NCBI GenBank assembly: GCA_016719385.1
Contig: JADJZA010000007.1
Location: 434,001 to 498,000 of the forward strand
Source of the DNA: Candidatus Microthrix subdominans
Lineage (GTDB): Bacteria > Actinomycetota > Acidimicrobiia > Acidimicrobiales > Microtrichaceae
DNA length: 64,000 nt
Direction of reading: 5' to 3'
The notes below the pieces were generated by a model. It worked only from the letters and a program-made list of their open reading frames with translations. It did not search any database and was not told the DNA's origin. Positions 36,544 through 46,660 of the stretch are shown here, piece after piece; the stretch's first letter is position 1, and the number at the start of each line of letters is the position of its first letter. The position numbers and the translations under genes are program-made.

Positions 36544-38709
36544 TTAGTTGATCAGCGGGTCCCTCGGCATGCCGAGGATGCGTTCGCCGATCTGGTTGCG
36601 CTTGATCTCCGAGGTGCCGCCGGCGATCGACAGCGCACGGTGCATCAACACCATCTGGTTGCCGATGACCGCGTCACCGTCCATGAACACCGCATCTGGG
36701 CCGTACAGCTCGGTGAGGATGGCGGCGGCATCGTGGCCGAGTTCGGAGAGCACCAGCTTGGTGACAGCGCCCTCGGGCCCGGGCTCGCTGCCCGACACGG
36801 CGCGGTTGGTGCTGCGCAGGTTGAGCAGGCCCATCGCCTGATGGTCAGCCAGGTAGCGCCCCAGGCGAGCTGCCCCGCCGCCGAGGCGCTCGGGGTGGGC
36901 GTCGTAGGCCGACATCAGCAGCTCGGGGGGCATGGCCATGCCGCCGTCGCCGCTGCCGATGCTGACGCTTTCGTTGCCGAGCGTGGCGCGCGCCACGGTC
37001 CAGCCGCCGTCGACCGGCCCGACGACGTCATCGTCGGGCACGAAGACGTCGCTGAAGAAGACCTCGTTGAACTCCTTGCCGCCGTTGACCATCTTCAGCG
37101 GGCGCACCTCGACGCCCTCGGCGTGCATGTCGATCACCATCATCGTGATGCCGTCATGCTTGGGGACATCCGGGTTGGTGCGGACGGTGGCGAAGCCCAT
37201 GCCCGAGTAGTGGGCGCCGGAGGTCCACACCTTCTGGCCGTTGACCAGCCAGCCGCCGTCCACCCGGGTGCCCTTGGTCGTGACGCCGGCGGCGTCGGAG
37301 CCGGCGTCGGGCTCGGAGAACAGCTGGCACCACACGACCTCCTGGTCGAGGGCCGGCTTCACCCAGCGCTGCACCTGGTCCTCGGTGCCGTACTGGATCA
37401 GCGTGAGGATGTTCCAGCCGGTGATGCCGTAGGAGGGGCGGGTCACCTTGGCGGTGCCGAACTCCTGCTCGATCACCAGCTGTTCGATTGGGCCGGCGGC
37501 CCGCCCGTAGGGCTTGGGCCAATGCGGCATGGCGTAGCCGGTCTCGACCAGCTTGGCCTTCTGCTCTTCCTCGGAGAGTTCGGCGAGCTCGTCGACGAAG
37601 GCTCGCACGTCGGCGCGGATCGTTTCGGCCTCGGGCGGCAGCTCGACCGTCTTGGCCCGGGTCACGCCCCGACGGGCCAGGTCGACCAGGTCGGCCGCGG
37701 CCCCGTCGGCGTCGAGGAAGTGCAACAGCGTCGTCGCCCGGCGGAGGTAGAGGTGGGCTTCGTGTTCCCAGGTGATGGCGATGCCGCCGTGCACCTGGGT
37801 GTTGAGGTTGGCGCACAGGTCGGCTGCGGGGGCGGCCAGCGTGGCGGCCACTGCGGCGGTGTAGCTGAGCTGATCGCCGCCGGTGGCGGCGGCACGCGCG
37901 GCATCCCAGGTTGCTGCGGTGGCCATCTCGGTGGCGACTGCCATGTTGGCGCAGTGGTGCTTCACCGCTTGGAACATGGCGATCGGCCGACCGAACTGGA
38001 TGCGCTCCTTGGCGTACTCGGCTGCGGCGCGGGTGCATTCGGCGGCGATGCCGACCGCGTCGGCGGACAGGATCAGCCTGGACATGTCCAGCATCGCCTG
38101 GGCCCCGCCCGCCAGCACGGTCGCGGGCGTGTCGTCGAGGGTGATCCGGGCCGAGCGGCGGGACGGGTCCAGGTTGACCGGCGTCTCGACGGTGACGCCG
38201 GGATCGCTCAGGTCGACGACGGCGACGTCGTCGCCGAACGCCACGAGCAACACGCTGGCCAGGCCGCCGCCGAGCACGACGCCCGCCGAGCCGGAGATGG
38301 TCGATCCGCTGAGCGTCGCCGTGGCACCCAGGGCGCCCAACGCGACCGCCGCAGTGCGCGATCCGTCGGCCAGGCCGGGCAACAGGTCGGCGCAGGCGGC
38401 CTCGTCGCCGATGGCGGCGATGGCGGCGCTGGCGATCACCGTGGGGACGAACGGCCCCGGCGCCACCTTGCGGGCCAGTTCCTCGACGACGACGACCAGC
38501 TCCTCGAGGCCGAAACCGGAGCCACCGTAGGCTTCGGGCACGTGCAGGCCGAGCCAGCCGAGCTTGGCGATCTCATCCCAGGCGGCGGGCAGGTTCTCCT
38601 CGGTCGCCTCGAGCAGGGAGCGGTTGGCCTCGAGCAACTGCCGCTTGTCGGCCAGGTCGGCGACGGTGGCGCCCAGCGCCTGGTGGTCTTCGGTGATGGC
38701 GATGGCCAT
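36544..38709 (-). CDS. Fused double acyl-CoA dehydrogenase
   Basis: A 721-residue protein of two acyl-CoA dehydrogenase units in one chain, unlike the usual 380-390 residue enzyme. The first half starts MAIAITEDHQALGATVADLA and has the helical and beta-barrel parts; the second starts near residue 360 and keeps FSEPDAGSDAAGVTTKG, ALGNESVSIGS and the C-terminal GGTSEIKRNQIGERILGMPR, the FAD/active-site regions. Such fused enzymes are common in actinobacterial lipid and sterol catabolism. It is divergent from a TetR regulator, so is probably controlled by it. The substrate is not known. Confidence 0.9.
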   Translation of the reverse strand: MAIAITEDHQALGATVADLADKRQLLEANRSLLEATEENLPAAWDEIAKLGWLGLHVPEAYGGSGFGLEELVVVVEELARKVAPGPFVPTVIASAAIAAIGDEAACADLLPGLADGSRTAAVALGALGATATLSGSTISGSAGVVLGGGLASVLLVAFGDDVAVVDLSDPGVTVETPVNLDPSRRSARITLDDTPATVLAGGAQAMLDMSRLILSADAVGIAAECTRAAAEYAKERIQFGRPIAMFQAVKHHCANMAVATEMATAATWDAARAAATGGDQLSYTAAVAATLAAPAADLCANLNTQVHGGIAITWEHEAHLYLRRATTLLHFLDADGAAADLVDLARRGVTRAKTVELPPEAETIRADVRAFVDELAELSEEEQKAKLVETGYAMPHWPKPYGRAAGPIEQLVIEQEFGTAKVTRPSYGITGWNILTLIQYGTEDQVQRWVKPALDQEVVWCQLFSEPDAGSDAAGVTTKGTRVDGGWLVNGQKVWTSGAHYSGMGFATVRTNPDVPKHDGITMMVIDMHAEGVEVRPLKMVNGGKEFNEVFFSDVFVPDDDVVGPVDGGWTVARATLGNESVSIGSGDGGMAMPPELLMSAYDAHPERLGGGAARLGRYLADHQAMGLLNLRSTNRAVSGSEPGPEGAVTKLVLSELGHDAAAILTELYGPDAVFMDGDAVIGNQMVLMHRALSIAGGTSEIKRNQIGERILGMPRDPLIN

Positions 38710-38811
38710 GGTGCGTGCTCCAAAGGGGTCAGATACAGCGACGACGGGGCCCAGACTCTACGCCGGGGACCCGGTTCCCTGCGATGTCCGGAGGACCTTC
38801 AATCTCCGCTA

Positions 38812-38838
38812 AATGAGAGAATTCACCAATCCCTCATT
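38812..38838. promoter_or_regulatory. TetR-type operator candidate
   Basis: An imperfect dyad: AATGAGAGAATT (38812-38823) and CAATCCCTCATT (38827-38838) match in 9 of 12 positions, with perfect 6-bp ends AATGAG/CTCATT. It lies 18 nt before the TetR ATG and 103 nt before the acyl-CoA dehydrogenase start. Binding is inferred. Confidence 0.5.
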
Positions 38839-38855
38839 GGGTATAGGGTGGCTCC

Positions 38856-39464
38856 ATGGCCGATGACGAGTCCGCTTCGGTACCCCTGGGCAAGGGGGAG
38901 CAGACTCGGTTGGACATCCTCCACGCCGCCATTGCCCGCTTCGGGCGCGACGGGTTCAGGGGCACGTCGGTGGCCGACATCGCCCGCGACGCCGGGGTGA
39001 GCGGCACCGCCGCCTACGCCTACTTCGACAACAAGAAGGCCCTCTTTCTTGCCGCGCTCGACGAGGATGCGGCCTCGGCGGTGTCGGAGGGCATGGCGAT
39101 CGTGTTCGACGAGTCGGTCGGTCATCGCTGGCGCCAGGGCCTGCTGGTGAGCCTCGTCGAGGCGGTGAGCCGCCATCCGCTCGCCCGTCGCGTGCTGGCC
39201 AACCACGAGCCTGACGTTCTGGACCGGGTGGTCGATCTGCCGGCGCTGGCCGAGCTGCGCAAGGCCGTGGCGGCCCGGCTGACCGCCGAGCAGTTCGACG
39301 GGCAGATCCGCGCCGACATCGACCCTGCGGTCGTCGGCGCCGGCATCGTGTCGATCATCCTCTCCCTGCTGATGACCCTCACCCAGCTGGGCGAGCATGC
39401 ACCCACCGACCAGGCCGCCGACGTGGTGGCCGTGTTCGAAGCGGCGCTCGACCCTCCCCGCTGA
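38856..39464 (+). CDS. TetR-family repressor
   Basis: A 202-residue regulator. The helix-turn-helix is TRLDILHAAIARFGRDGFRG, TSVADIARDAGVSGTAAYAY then FDNKKALFLAAL. The C-terminal part is a typical ligand-binding helical domain. It is divergent from the fused acyl-CoA dehydrogenase, with a dyad in the gap, so it likely represses that gene and responds to an acyl-CoA, as in KstR/FadR-like systems. This is inference. Start ATG at 38856. Confidence 0.85.
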   Translation: MADDESASVPLGKGEQTRLDILHAAIARFGRDGFRGTSVADIARDAGVSGTAAYAYFDNKKALFLAALDEDAASAVSEGMAIVFDESVGHRWRQGLLVSLVEAVSRHPLARRVLANHEPDVLDRVVDLPALAELRKAVAARLTAEQFDGQIRADIDPAVVGAGIVSIILSLLMTLTQLGEHAPTDQAADVVAVFEAALDPPR

Positions 39465-39526
39465 AGCTTCGATACCAGGCACAATCTCGTCGTAGTTGCG
39501 AATGTTTAGCGTTACCATGAGCGGCC

Positions 39527-40534
39527 ATGAAACGCCTACCCGTTGCCGCCTTGGCGCTCGTACTGTTGACCGCAGCCTGTGGCGGCGACCCCGATGAGGG
39601 GGGAGGCGGCGAGGCAGGCGGTGACGGCCGGTTGGTGATCGCCACCACGGTGGCCCCGCTGACCAGCATCGTCTCGACGGTGGCGGGGGACCGGGCGACG
39701 GTCGAGGGCATCGTTCCCGAGGGGGCCGACTCTCACACGTTCGAGCCCAAACCCAGCGTGGCGGAGCTGACCTCGACGGCCGACGTGTTGTACCTCAACG
39801 GCCTCCAGCTCGAGGAGCCGACCAGGAAGCTGGCCGAGGCCAACCTGGCCGACGGCTCGGACGTCGTCGAGCTTGGCGGCGGGGCGATCGACGAGGACGA
39901 CTACATCTTCGACTTCTCCTTCCCGGAGGAGGGCGGCAAGCCCAACCCGCACCTGTGGACCGACCCCAGCCTGGCGCTGCGCTACGCCGAGATCGTTCGC
40001 GACGACCTGTCCAAGCGAGACCCGGACAATGCCGACTACTACAGGGACAACACCCAGCGGTTCTCCGACCAGATCGATGCGCTCGACGTGGCGATGCGTA
40101 CCTCGTTCGCCACCGTCCCGAAGCGCCGCCTGCTCACCTACCACGACTCCTTCCCGTACTTCGCCAGGAACTACGACTGGAAGATCATCGGTGCCATCCA
40201 GCTGGAGGATCTTGAGGATCCGACGCCCAAGGAGGTGGCCCGCCTGATCGACCAGGTGAAGAAGGAGGACGTGCCGGCCATCTTCGGCTCGGAGGTGTTC
40301 CCCAGCCCGGTGCTCGAACAGATCGGCAGGGAGGCGGACGTCCGCTACGTCGACGACTTGCGCGACGACGATCTGCTCGGCGAGCCGGGCGACGCGGAGC
40401 ATTCGTGGTTGGGCCTGATGCGCTTCGACTTCATCACGATGACCGAGGCGCTCGGAGGCGACGCCACAGCGCTGAAGGCAGTGCCGCTCCAGGCCGAAGG
40501 TCAGATCCCCGATCAGGCCAAATACCCGCAGTGA
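39527..40534 (+). CDS. Metal ABC transporter substrate-binding lipoprotein (Zn/Mn type)
   Basis: A 335-residue lipoprotein of the cluster A-I (ZnuA/MntA) family. The signal peptide MKRLPVAALALVLLTAACGG ends in a lipobox with the lipid-bound Cys. Metal ligands are visible: His in GADSHTFEPKP, His in KPNPHLWTD, His in LLTYHDSFPYFA and an acidic residue in FGSEVFPSP. It ends 4 nt before the ATP-binding gene and starts a three-gene importer operon. Metal choice (Zn or Mn) cannot be read from the sequence. Confidence 0.9.
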   Translation: MKRLPVAALALVLLTAACGGDPDEGGGGEAGGDGRLVIATTVAPLTSIVSTVAGDRATVEGIVPEGADSHTFEPKPSVAELTSTADVLYLNGLQLEEPTRKLAEANLADGSDVVELGGGAIDEDDYIFDFSFPEEGGKPNPHLWTDPSLALRYAEIVRDDLSKRDPDNADYYRDNTQRFSDQIDALDVAMRTSFATVPKRRLLTYHDSFPYFARNYDWKIIGAIQLEDLEDPTPKEVARLIDQVKKEDVPAIFGSEVFPSPVLEQIGREADVRYVDDLRDDDLLGEPGDAEHSWLGLMRFDFITMTEALGGDATALKAVPLQAEGQIPDQAKYPQ

Positions 40535-40538
40535 GGAT

Positions 40539-41381
40539 ATGTCCGCAGCGAACGGTGTGCCGACCGAGGGTGTCCCGACGGTGAGCGCCGGTGGCGAGCG
40601 GTTGGTTCGGATGCGCGGCGTCACCTGCAGCTACGGGGACGCACCGGTGCTCGTCGATGTCGATTTGAGCGTCGGTGACGGCGAGTTCATCGGCATCGTT
40701 GGCCCGTCCGGCTCGGGCAAAACCACGCTGTTGAAGGCGCTGCTCGGCGTTGAGCAACCGGTTGCCGGAACGGTGGAGCGGCGCACGGGGCTGGGCGTCG
40801 GGTACGTGCCTCAGGTGGAGACGGTCGACTGGTCGTTTCCGGTCACCGTCAGCGAGTGTGTGCTGATGGCCCGCTCGGCCGGCGGTCGCCGCCCCCGCTT
40901 GCCGTGGCCAACGCGGGGCGAGCGGGCCGAGGTTGACGAGGTGCTCAACCGGTTGGGCATCGCCGACCTGGCCGACCGGCACATTCGTCACCTGTCGGGC
41001 GGCCAGCAGCAGCGGGTGTTCATCGCCCGGGCGCTGCTCGGCCGGCCTGCTCTGCTGCTGATGGACGAGCCCACCTCCGGCGTGGACGTCGCTACCCGCC
41101 ACGAGTTCCTTCACCTGCTCGGCGACCTGAACCGCGCCGGGCTGGCGATCCTGTTGACCACCCACGATCTCAACGGCATGGCCGCTCACCTGCCCCAGGT
41201 GGTGTGTCTGAACACCGAGGTGATCGGCGCCGGGGCTCCTCGGGAGGTGCTCACCGTCGACGTGCTCGAGCGCACCTATGGCGCCCGCATGGACGTGCTC
41301 GAGCACGCCGGCATGCCGTTGGTGGTCGAGCGCCCGCTCGACCGCGTCCGGGCAGCGGCGATCGATGGAACGGCGGCCTGA
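40539..41381 (+). CDS. Metal ABC transporter ATP-binding protein
   Basis: A 280-residue ATPase that powers the importer. Walker A is GIVGPSGSGKTTLLKALLG, the signature is HIRHLSGGQQQRVFIARALL, Walker B is LLLMDEPTSGVDVATRH and the switch His is in LLTTHDLNG. ATG at 40539. Its stop overlaps the permease start region. Metal substrate as for its binding protein. Confidence 0.92.
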   Translation: MSAANGVPTEGVPTVSAGGERLVRMRGVTCSYGDAPVLVDVDLSVGDGEFIGIVGPSGSGKTTLLKALLGVEQPVAGTVERRTGLGVGYVPQVETVDWSFPVTVSECVLMARSAGGRRPRLPWPTRGERAEVDEVLNRLGIADLADRHIRHLSGGQQQRVFIARALLGRPALLLMDEPTSGVDVATRHEFLHLLGDLNRAGLAILLTTHDLNGMAAHLPQVVCLNTEVIGAGAPREVLTVDVLERTYGARMDVLEHAGMPLVVERPLDRVRAAAIDGTAA

Positions 41382-42225
41382 GGTGGCGCAGCTGTTCCAG
41401 CCCTATCAGTTCGAGTTCTTCCGCAACGGGGTGCTGGTCGCCACCCTGGCCGGGGGGCTGTGCGGGCTGGTCGGAGTGTTCGTGGTGCTCAAGGGCATGA
41501 GCTACATCGGGCACGGGCTGTCGCACGCGATCTTCGGCGGGTTTGCCGCCAGCGCGCTGCTCGGCGTCAACGTGGTGCTGGGCGCCGGGGCCTGGGGAGT
41601 CGCCTCGGCGCTGATGATCAACGGGGTGACCCGTCGCCGGGTGATCGGCGCCGATGCCGCCATCGGGGTGATCACCACGGCGTCGTTCGCACTCGGGTTG
41701 GCCCTCTTCGCCCTGTTCGGCCGCCGGGGCCAGAACTTCGACGCAGCGCTCTTCGGCAGCATCCTCGGCGTGGAACCGGCCCAGGTGTGGGCGATCGGTG
41801 TGCTGTTCGCTGTTCTAAGCGCACTGGTGTTTCTCTACTACCGGCCGTTGCTGTTCACCACGTTCGACCCCGAGGTGGCCGCGGCCTCCGGGGTGGCCAC
41901 CGGTTGGATCGAGGTGGCGATGATGGTGGCGCTGGCGGCGACCATCCTCGCCGGCATCCAGGTGCTGGGCGTCACCCTGATCGCTGCGGTCCTCGTCATT
42001 CCGCCGACCGTCGCCCGCATGCTGACCCATTCGTTCGTCACGATGCTGACGCTGTCGACCCTGATCGGGTCGGTCACCGGGTTCATCGGAATGAACCTCA
42101 GCTACCACCTCGACATTCAATCCGGTCCCGCCATCGTGCTGGTCGGCGCAGCGCTGTTCGCCGTCGTGTTCGCCACCTCGGGGCCCTCGAAGCGGAGCAA
42201 GCTGGCGGCGGTGCCCAACCGCTGA
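41365..42225 (+). CDS. Metal ABC transporter permease (ZnuB/MntB type)
   Basis: A 286-residue ABC-3 family permease with about eight hydrophobic spans. It opens FQPYQFEFFRNGVLVATLAG and has GMSYIGHGLSHAIFGGFAAS, ALFGSILGVEPAQVWAIGVL and VLGVTLIAAVLVIPPTVARM, the hallmark segments of the family. The start is unclear: ATG at 41365 (17 nt overlap) or GTG at 41383. The 18 nt to the convergent CDF gene contain no feature. Confidence 0.88.
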   Translation: MERRPEVAQLFQPYQFEFFRNGVLVATLAGGLCGLVGVFVVLKGMSYIGHGLSHAIFGGFAASALLGVNVVLGAGAWGVASALMINGVTRRRVIGADAAIGVITTASFALGLALFALFGRRGQNFDAALFGSILGVEPAQVWAIGVLFAVLSALVFLYYRPLLFTTFDPEVAAASGVATGWIEVAMMVALAATILAGIQVLGVTLIAAVLVIPPTVARMLTHSFVTMLTLSTLIGSVTGFIGMNLSYHLDIQSGPAIVLVGAALFAVVFATSGPSKRSKLAAVPNR

Positions 42226-42243
42226 TCCGAGCACCCGGGCCAC

Positions 42244-43164
42244 CTACCAGGCGAGCTCGTCGCAGCCCTCGTGGTCGCTCGGCTCCACCTGCAGGGTGGC
42301 GTGGCCGATGCCGTAGCGGTCCTGCAGCAGGCTCCTCGCCTGGTCGAGCACGCCGTGGGAGTGGTCCATCGTGTCGACCACCAGGTGTACCGAGGCGTTC
42401 TCCATCTCGGAGGTCAGCGTCCACACGTGCAGGTCGTGCACGTCGATCACGCCGGGGATGGCCGCCAGGGCTTGTCCGACCTCGTCCAGGTCGATCTCCG
42501 GCGGCGCCGCCTGGAGCAGGATCCGCACCGCCTGGCCACCGAGGCGCCAGGTGCGGGGCAGGATCCACAGCCCGATCGCCGCCCCGATCACGGGATCAAC
42601 CCAGGTCCAGCCGAATACCTCCAGCAGGATTGCGGCGATGATCACCCCCACCGAGCCGATCGTGTCGGCCACCACCTCGAGGTAGGCGCCTTCCACGTTG
42701 AGGCTTTCCGAAGCGCCCTCGCGCAGCAACGCGAAGGCGATCAGGTTGACGACCAGGCCGATGCTTGCGACGACCAGCATGGGCACGCCGAGCACCTCGG
42801 GCGTGCCGGTGATGCGCTTGATCGCCTCGATCAGCACGTAGATGGCGACGCCGAAGAGCAGCAGTGCGTTGACGAACGCCGCCAAAATCTCCAGCCGGTA
42901 CAGACCAAAGGAGTGCTGGCCCGGGTTGGCCTTCCGGGCGTGCCGGTTGGCCAGTTGGATGGCGGCCAGCGCCATGCCCAGGCCGATGACGTCGGTCAGC
43001 ATGTGGCCGGCGTCGGAGATCAGCGCCAGCGAGTTGGTGAGCAGCCCGCCGATCGCCTCGACGACGAAGTACCCGGCGATCAGGACGAAGGCGATCAGCA
43101 GCCGCTTCTGGTGTCGGGCGCCGGCCCGGAGCGCCCCGCCGCCGTGGTTGTGGTCCCCGCTCAC
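42244..43164 (-). CDS. CDF-family cation efflux transporter (CzcD-like)
   Basis: A 306-residue cation-diffusion facilitator that exports Zn, Co, Cd or similar metals in exchange for protons. Six hydrophobic spans; the metal site of span 2 is HMLTD (SLALISDAGHMLTDVIGLGM) and of span 5 is VVADTIGSVGVI, where the usual His four residues before Asp is a Glu (YLEVVAD). The C-terminal cytoplasmic domain has GVIDVHDLHVWTLTSEMENA. The GTG at 43164 overlaps the ArsR stop as GTGA, so it is coupled to the regulator. A longer start at 43362 would run through the ArsR gene and is rejected. Confidence 0.9.
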   Translation of the reverse strand: MSGDHNHGGGALRAGARHQKRLLIAFVLIAGYFVVEAIGGLLTNSLALISDAGHMLTDVIGLGMALAAIQLANRHARKANPGQHSFGLYRLEILAAFVNALLLFGVAIYVLIEAIKRITGTPEVLGVPMLVVASIGLVVNLIAFALLREGASESLNVEGAYLEVVADTIGSVGVIIAAILLEVFGWTWVDPVIGAAIGLWILPRTWRLGGQAVRILLQAAPPEIDLDEVGQALAAIPGVIDVHDLHVWTLTSEMENASVHLVVDTMDHSHGVLDQARSLLQDRYGIGHATLQVEPSDHEGCDELAW

Positions 43165-43559
43165 GGCATCGGCCGCTCGACTGCGCCGTGCGCACCGTGT
43201 GCGCGGGACAGCTCGAGCATTTTGGCCACGTGGTCGTCGTCGAGGCGGTAGTAGATCACCCGGCCGTCGCGTCGGTTGGCGACGATGCCGGCGGCGCGGA
43301 GCAGGCGCATCGAGTGCGACACCACCGTCTCGGACACCCCGACCACCGCCGCCAGGTCGCACAGCTCGCCGGCCTCAAGCAGAGCGAACAGGATGCGGAT
43401 CCGGCTGGGCTCGCCCAGCAGCTTGAACCCGTCGGCGAGGCTCATCGCCTCGTCGACGCCGAGCAGGCGCTGCCTGGTTGCGGCGACCCGGTCCGGGTCG
43501 ATCATGCGGACCGGACATTCCTCGGCCTCGCCCGAAGCGGGCGCTTTGGTCGTCTTCAC
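43161..43559 (-). CDS. ArsR/SmtB-family metal-sensing repressor
   Basis: A regulator of about 132 residues. The winged helix is MSLADGFKLLGEPSRIRILF then GELCDLAAVVGVSETVVSHSM and RLLRAAGIVANRRDGRVIYY. Cys in the N-terminal ECPVR and in the GELCDLA helix, and the C-terminal His-rich AHGAHGAVERPMP, are plausible metal ligands of the CadC/CmtR style. It overlaps the CDF gene, so likely represses it until metal binds. The start is unclear: GTG at 43559 inside a dyad, ATG at 43505, or 43595. Confidence 0.82.
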   Translation of the reverse strand: MKTTKAPASGEAEECPVRMIDPDRVAATRQRLLGVDEAMSLADGFKLLGEPSRIRILFALLEAGELCDLAAVVGVSETVVSHSMRLLRAAGIVANRRDGRVIYYRLDDDHVAKMLELSRAHGAHGAVERPMP

Positions 43560-43567
43560 AGATGTGA
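43556..43567. promoter_or_regulatory. 12-bp palindrome TCACA-GA-TGTGA at the ArsR start
   Basis: TCACA and TGTGA flank GA and cover one possible GTG start of the ArsR gene. Size and place suit an ArsR-type operator acting on the arsR-CDF pair, though the palindrome is short and may be chance. Confidence 0.35.
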
Positions 43568-43622
43568 GGATGACCGAGCGCCGGACGGCGGTCAACTACC
43601 GGGTTGCGCGTACCCGTCGGGT

Positions 43623-44192
43623 CTAGTGCTCCTCGCCGGGAAACACGTCGGTCTCGGACTTGTGCCACACCGGGTGGTCGCCGGCGGTCTCGACGTTGAA
43701 GCCGTACTCGAACACCAGCGAACCGCCGAAGGTGGCCCCCAGCGACACCAGCAGGGCGATCACGACCGAGAGGATGGCAATACCAACCGGGGTGGCGTCA
43801 GCGACGTTGAACTGCGACAGCCGCCAGGCCAGGTTGATCAGCGCCAGCACCGTGACGGTGACCATGATCGCAGCGTGCGTGTTGATCGTGCGCCTGGCCT
43901 GGGTGCCGGCCTCGGAGGAATCCCGGGCGTCCGCCAAGCCGGTGAGAGCGGCGAACACCGAGACGATGACGCCGGCGATGAACAGGTAGGTGCCCGCGTG
44001 CCACAGTTCGTCCGCCCAGGCTCGACCATCGCCGGCGATCGTCGAGATCACGTCGAACACGGCGGCGACCAGGTAGGCGGCGATGGGCACATCGGTCAGG
44101 GGCGGGTGCGACGGCTTGCCCGATAACCCGCGTGGTCCCTTGAACGTGCGGCCCTTCATGGTCAGCGTTGGACGTACCGAGAACTTGCGCAT
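43623..44192 (-). CDS. DUF2231 membrane protein
   Basis: A 189-residue protein with four hydrophobic segments. The family opening SHPPLTDVPIAAYLVAAVFD is seen near residue 28, followed by WHAGTYLFIAGVIVSVFAAL, TGLADARD and INTHAAIMVTVTVLALIN. DUF2231 proteins are inner-membrane proteins of unknown role, sometimes linked to haem or metal reduction. It lies upstream of the ArsR-CDF pair on the same strand. Confidence 0.8.
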   Translation of the reverse strand: MRKFSVRPTLTMKGRTFKGPRGLSGKPSHPPLTDVPIAAYLVAAVFDVISTIAGDGRAWADELWHAGTYLFIAGVIVSVFAALTGLADARDSSEAGTQARRTINTHAAIMVTVTVLALINLAWRLSQFNVADATPVGIAILSVVIALLVSLGATFGGSLVFEYGFNVETAGDHPVWHKSETDVFPGEEH

Positions 44193-44392
44193 GTGATGCT
44201 CCTCGCTTGGTGGCTCCTGAACGAGCCTCGCGGTTGCAGGTCGCTCTGTTCGGACGATCCTGACCTGTGCGGTTCAACCTAAGCACCTCTAGATGCAATG
44301 TAAAGCACTTTTAGAAGCACCGTGGCCGGCCTGCATGGCCGGGACGCCCTACCGTGGGCAGCGAACGGTAGGACGAGCGATGACGGGGCAGC

Positions 44393-45010
44393 ATGGTTGA
44401 GCGCAGTCAATGGGTGGAGATCACCGACGAGGACCCGACCCACTCCCAGCGATACATCGAGCGCTTTCGCACGATGGCTGAGGCGGGCAGGGATCTGGCC
44501 GGGGAGGCCAGGCTGATCGATGCGATGGCGCCGCGCTCGGCTCGCATCCTCGATGCCGGATGCGGGCCTGGTCGAGTGGGGTCGACGTTGGCGGAGTTGG
44601 GTCACGAGGTCGTCGGTGTCGATGTCGATCCGGTGCTGATCGCCGAGGCTCAACGGGAACACCCGGGTGCAACCTGGCTGGTGGGCGACCTGGCCGAACT
44701 CGATCTGCCCGCCGTCGGCGTCGCGGCCGACTTCGACGTGATCGTCTGCGCCGGCAACGTGATGACGTTCCTGGCGCCGAGCACCCGCAGCCTCGTGGTG
44801 TCACGCCTCGGCGCCCACCTGGCCGACGGCGGCCGACTCGTCGTCGGCTTCGGCGCCGAGCGCGGCTACCCCTTCGATGAGTTCCGCGCCAATGCCGAGG
44901 CCGCTGGCCTAGTCCTCGACCTGGAAATCGGCACCTGGGACCTGCGCCCGTTCACCCCCGAGTCCGACTTTCTCATCTCGGTGCTCTCCCGGCCGGCGTC
45001 CGCCGCCTAG
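44393..45010 (+). CDS. Class I SAM-dependent methyltransferase
   Basis: A 205-residue methyltransferase. Motif I is ARILDAGCGPGRVGSTLAEL, then VVGVDVDPVLIAEAQ, WLVGDLAELDLPAVG and FDVIVCAGNVMTFLAPSTRS, a pattern of the Methyltransf_25 group. The C-terminus ends with DLRPFTPESDFLISVLSR, typical of small actinobacterial enzymes of this group. The stop is at 45010, just before the G/C block. Substrate unknown. Confidence 0.85.
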   Translation: MVERSQWVEITDEDPTHSQRYIERFRTMAEAGRDLAGEARLIDAMAPRSARILDAGCGPGRVGSTLAELGHEVVGVDVDPVLIAEAQREHPGATWLVGDLAELDLPAVGVAADFDVIVCAGNVMTFLAPSTRSLVVSRLGAHLADGGRLVVGFGAERGYPFDEFRANAEAAGLVLDLEIGTWDLRPFTPESDFLISVLSRPASAA

Positions 45011-45029
45011 TTCCGGCAGAGGACCGCGT

Positions 45030-45985
<956 letters not shown>

Positions 45986-46048
45986 TGCGATGTGACCGCT
46001 GCCTCCGGCGGCAACCAACCCATTTAATGAGGTGTTGGCTAGAATATT

Positions 46049-46564
46049 GTGATGACCTCCTCAGCGCCGTCGATGTCCCGCCCTGGCACGGTCACCCAGG
46101 AGTTGCCCGCCGCTTGGCGCAGCGGGATCGCCTTCGTCGCCGTGGGGAGCGCCGCAATCGTCGTCGGTGGGCTGGTGGCCGCCGTCACGCGACCCACCGG
46201 CTTCGATGAGGGCCCGTGGGTGGCCGCCTTCCTCGTGCTAGTCGGCGGTGTGGCCCAGATTTTGGTCGGGGGCGGCCAGGCAGCGCTGGTCGCCGACGCT
46301 CCGTCGAGGGCGACGCTGTCGGTCGAGCTGGCCACCTGGAACCTCGCCTGCGCCGCCACCGTGATCGGCACCCTGATCGCCAGCCCGCCGCTCACCACGC
46401 TGGGCGGTGTGGCGCTGATCGCGTCGCTCGTCGTCTTCTTGGCAGCGGTGCTCAAGCACGGGGCGCGCCCCGGCTGGGTGAGAACCGTGTACGTCACGGT
46501 CGTCGGGTTTGTGCTGCTGAGCACGCCGGTGGGGTTGGTACTGGCCTGGGTTCGCCACGGTTGA
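46049..46564 (+). CDS. Membrane protein with four predicted spans, unknown
   Basis: A 171-residue protein with four hydrophobic stretches, beginning GIAFVAVGSAAIVVGGLVAA, FLVLVGGVAQILVGGGQAAL, LACAATVIGTLIAS and VALIASLVVFLAAVLKHG, then VYVTVVGFVLLSTPVGLVLA. No family recognised. GTG at 46049 or ATG at 46052. It follows the artefact block, so its upstream region is unreliable. Confidence 0.6.
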   Translation: MMTSSAPSMSRPGTVTQELPAAWRSGIAFVAVGSAAIVVGGLVAAVTRPTGFDEGPWVAAFLVLVGGVAQILVGGGQAALVADAPSRATLSVELATWNLACAATVIGTLIASPPLTTLGGVALIASLVVFLAAVLKHGARPGWVRTVYVTVVGFVLLSTPVGLVLAWVRHG

Positions 46565-46660
46565 GCGGTGCGGCATCTCGGCGGGAGCAGGAAAGCGCCC
46601 ATCCGGGCCGTATCCTGGCGGATCGACCACGCCCGTCACCCTGAAGCCACCTGGACTCAC

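Noticed and set aside
42244..43362. Longer CDF start at 43362
   Set aside because: It would overlap the ArsR gene by about 200 nt with an Arg/Pro-rich N-terminus, typical of a shadow frame.
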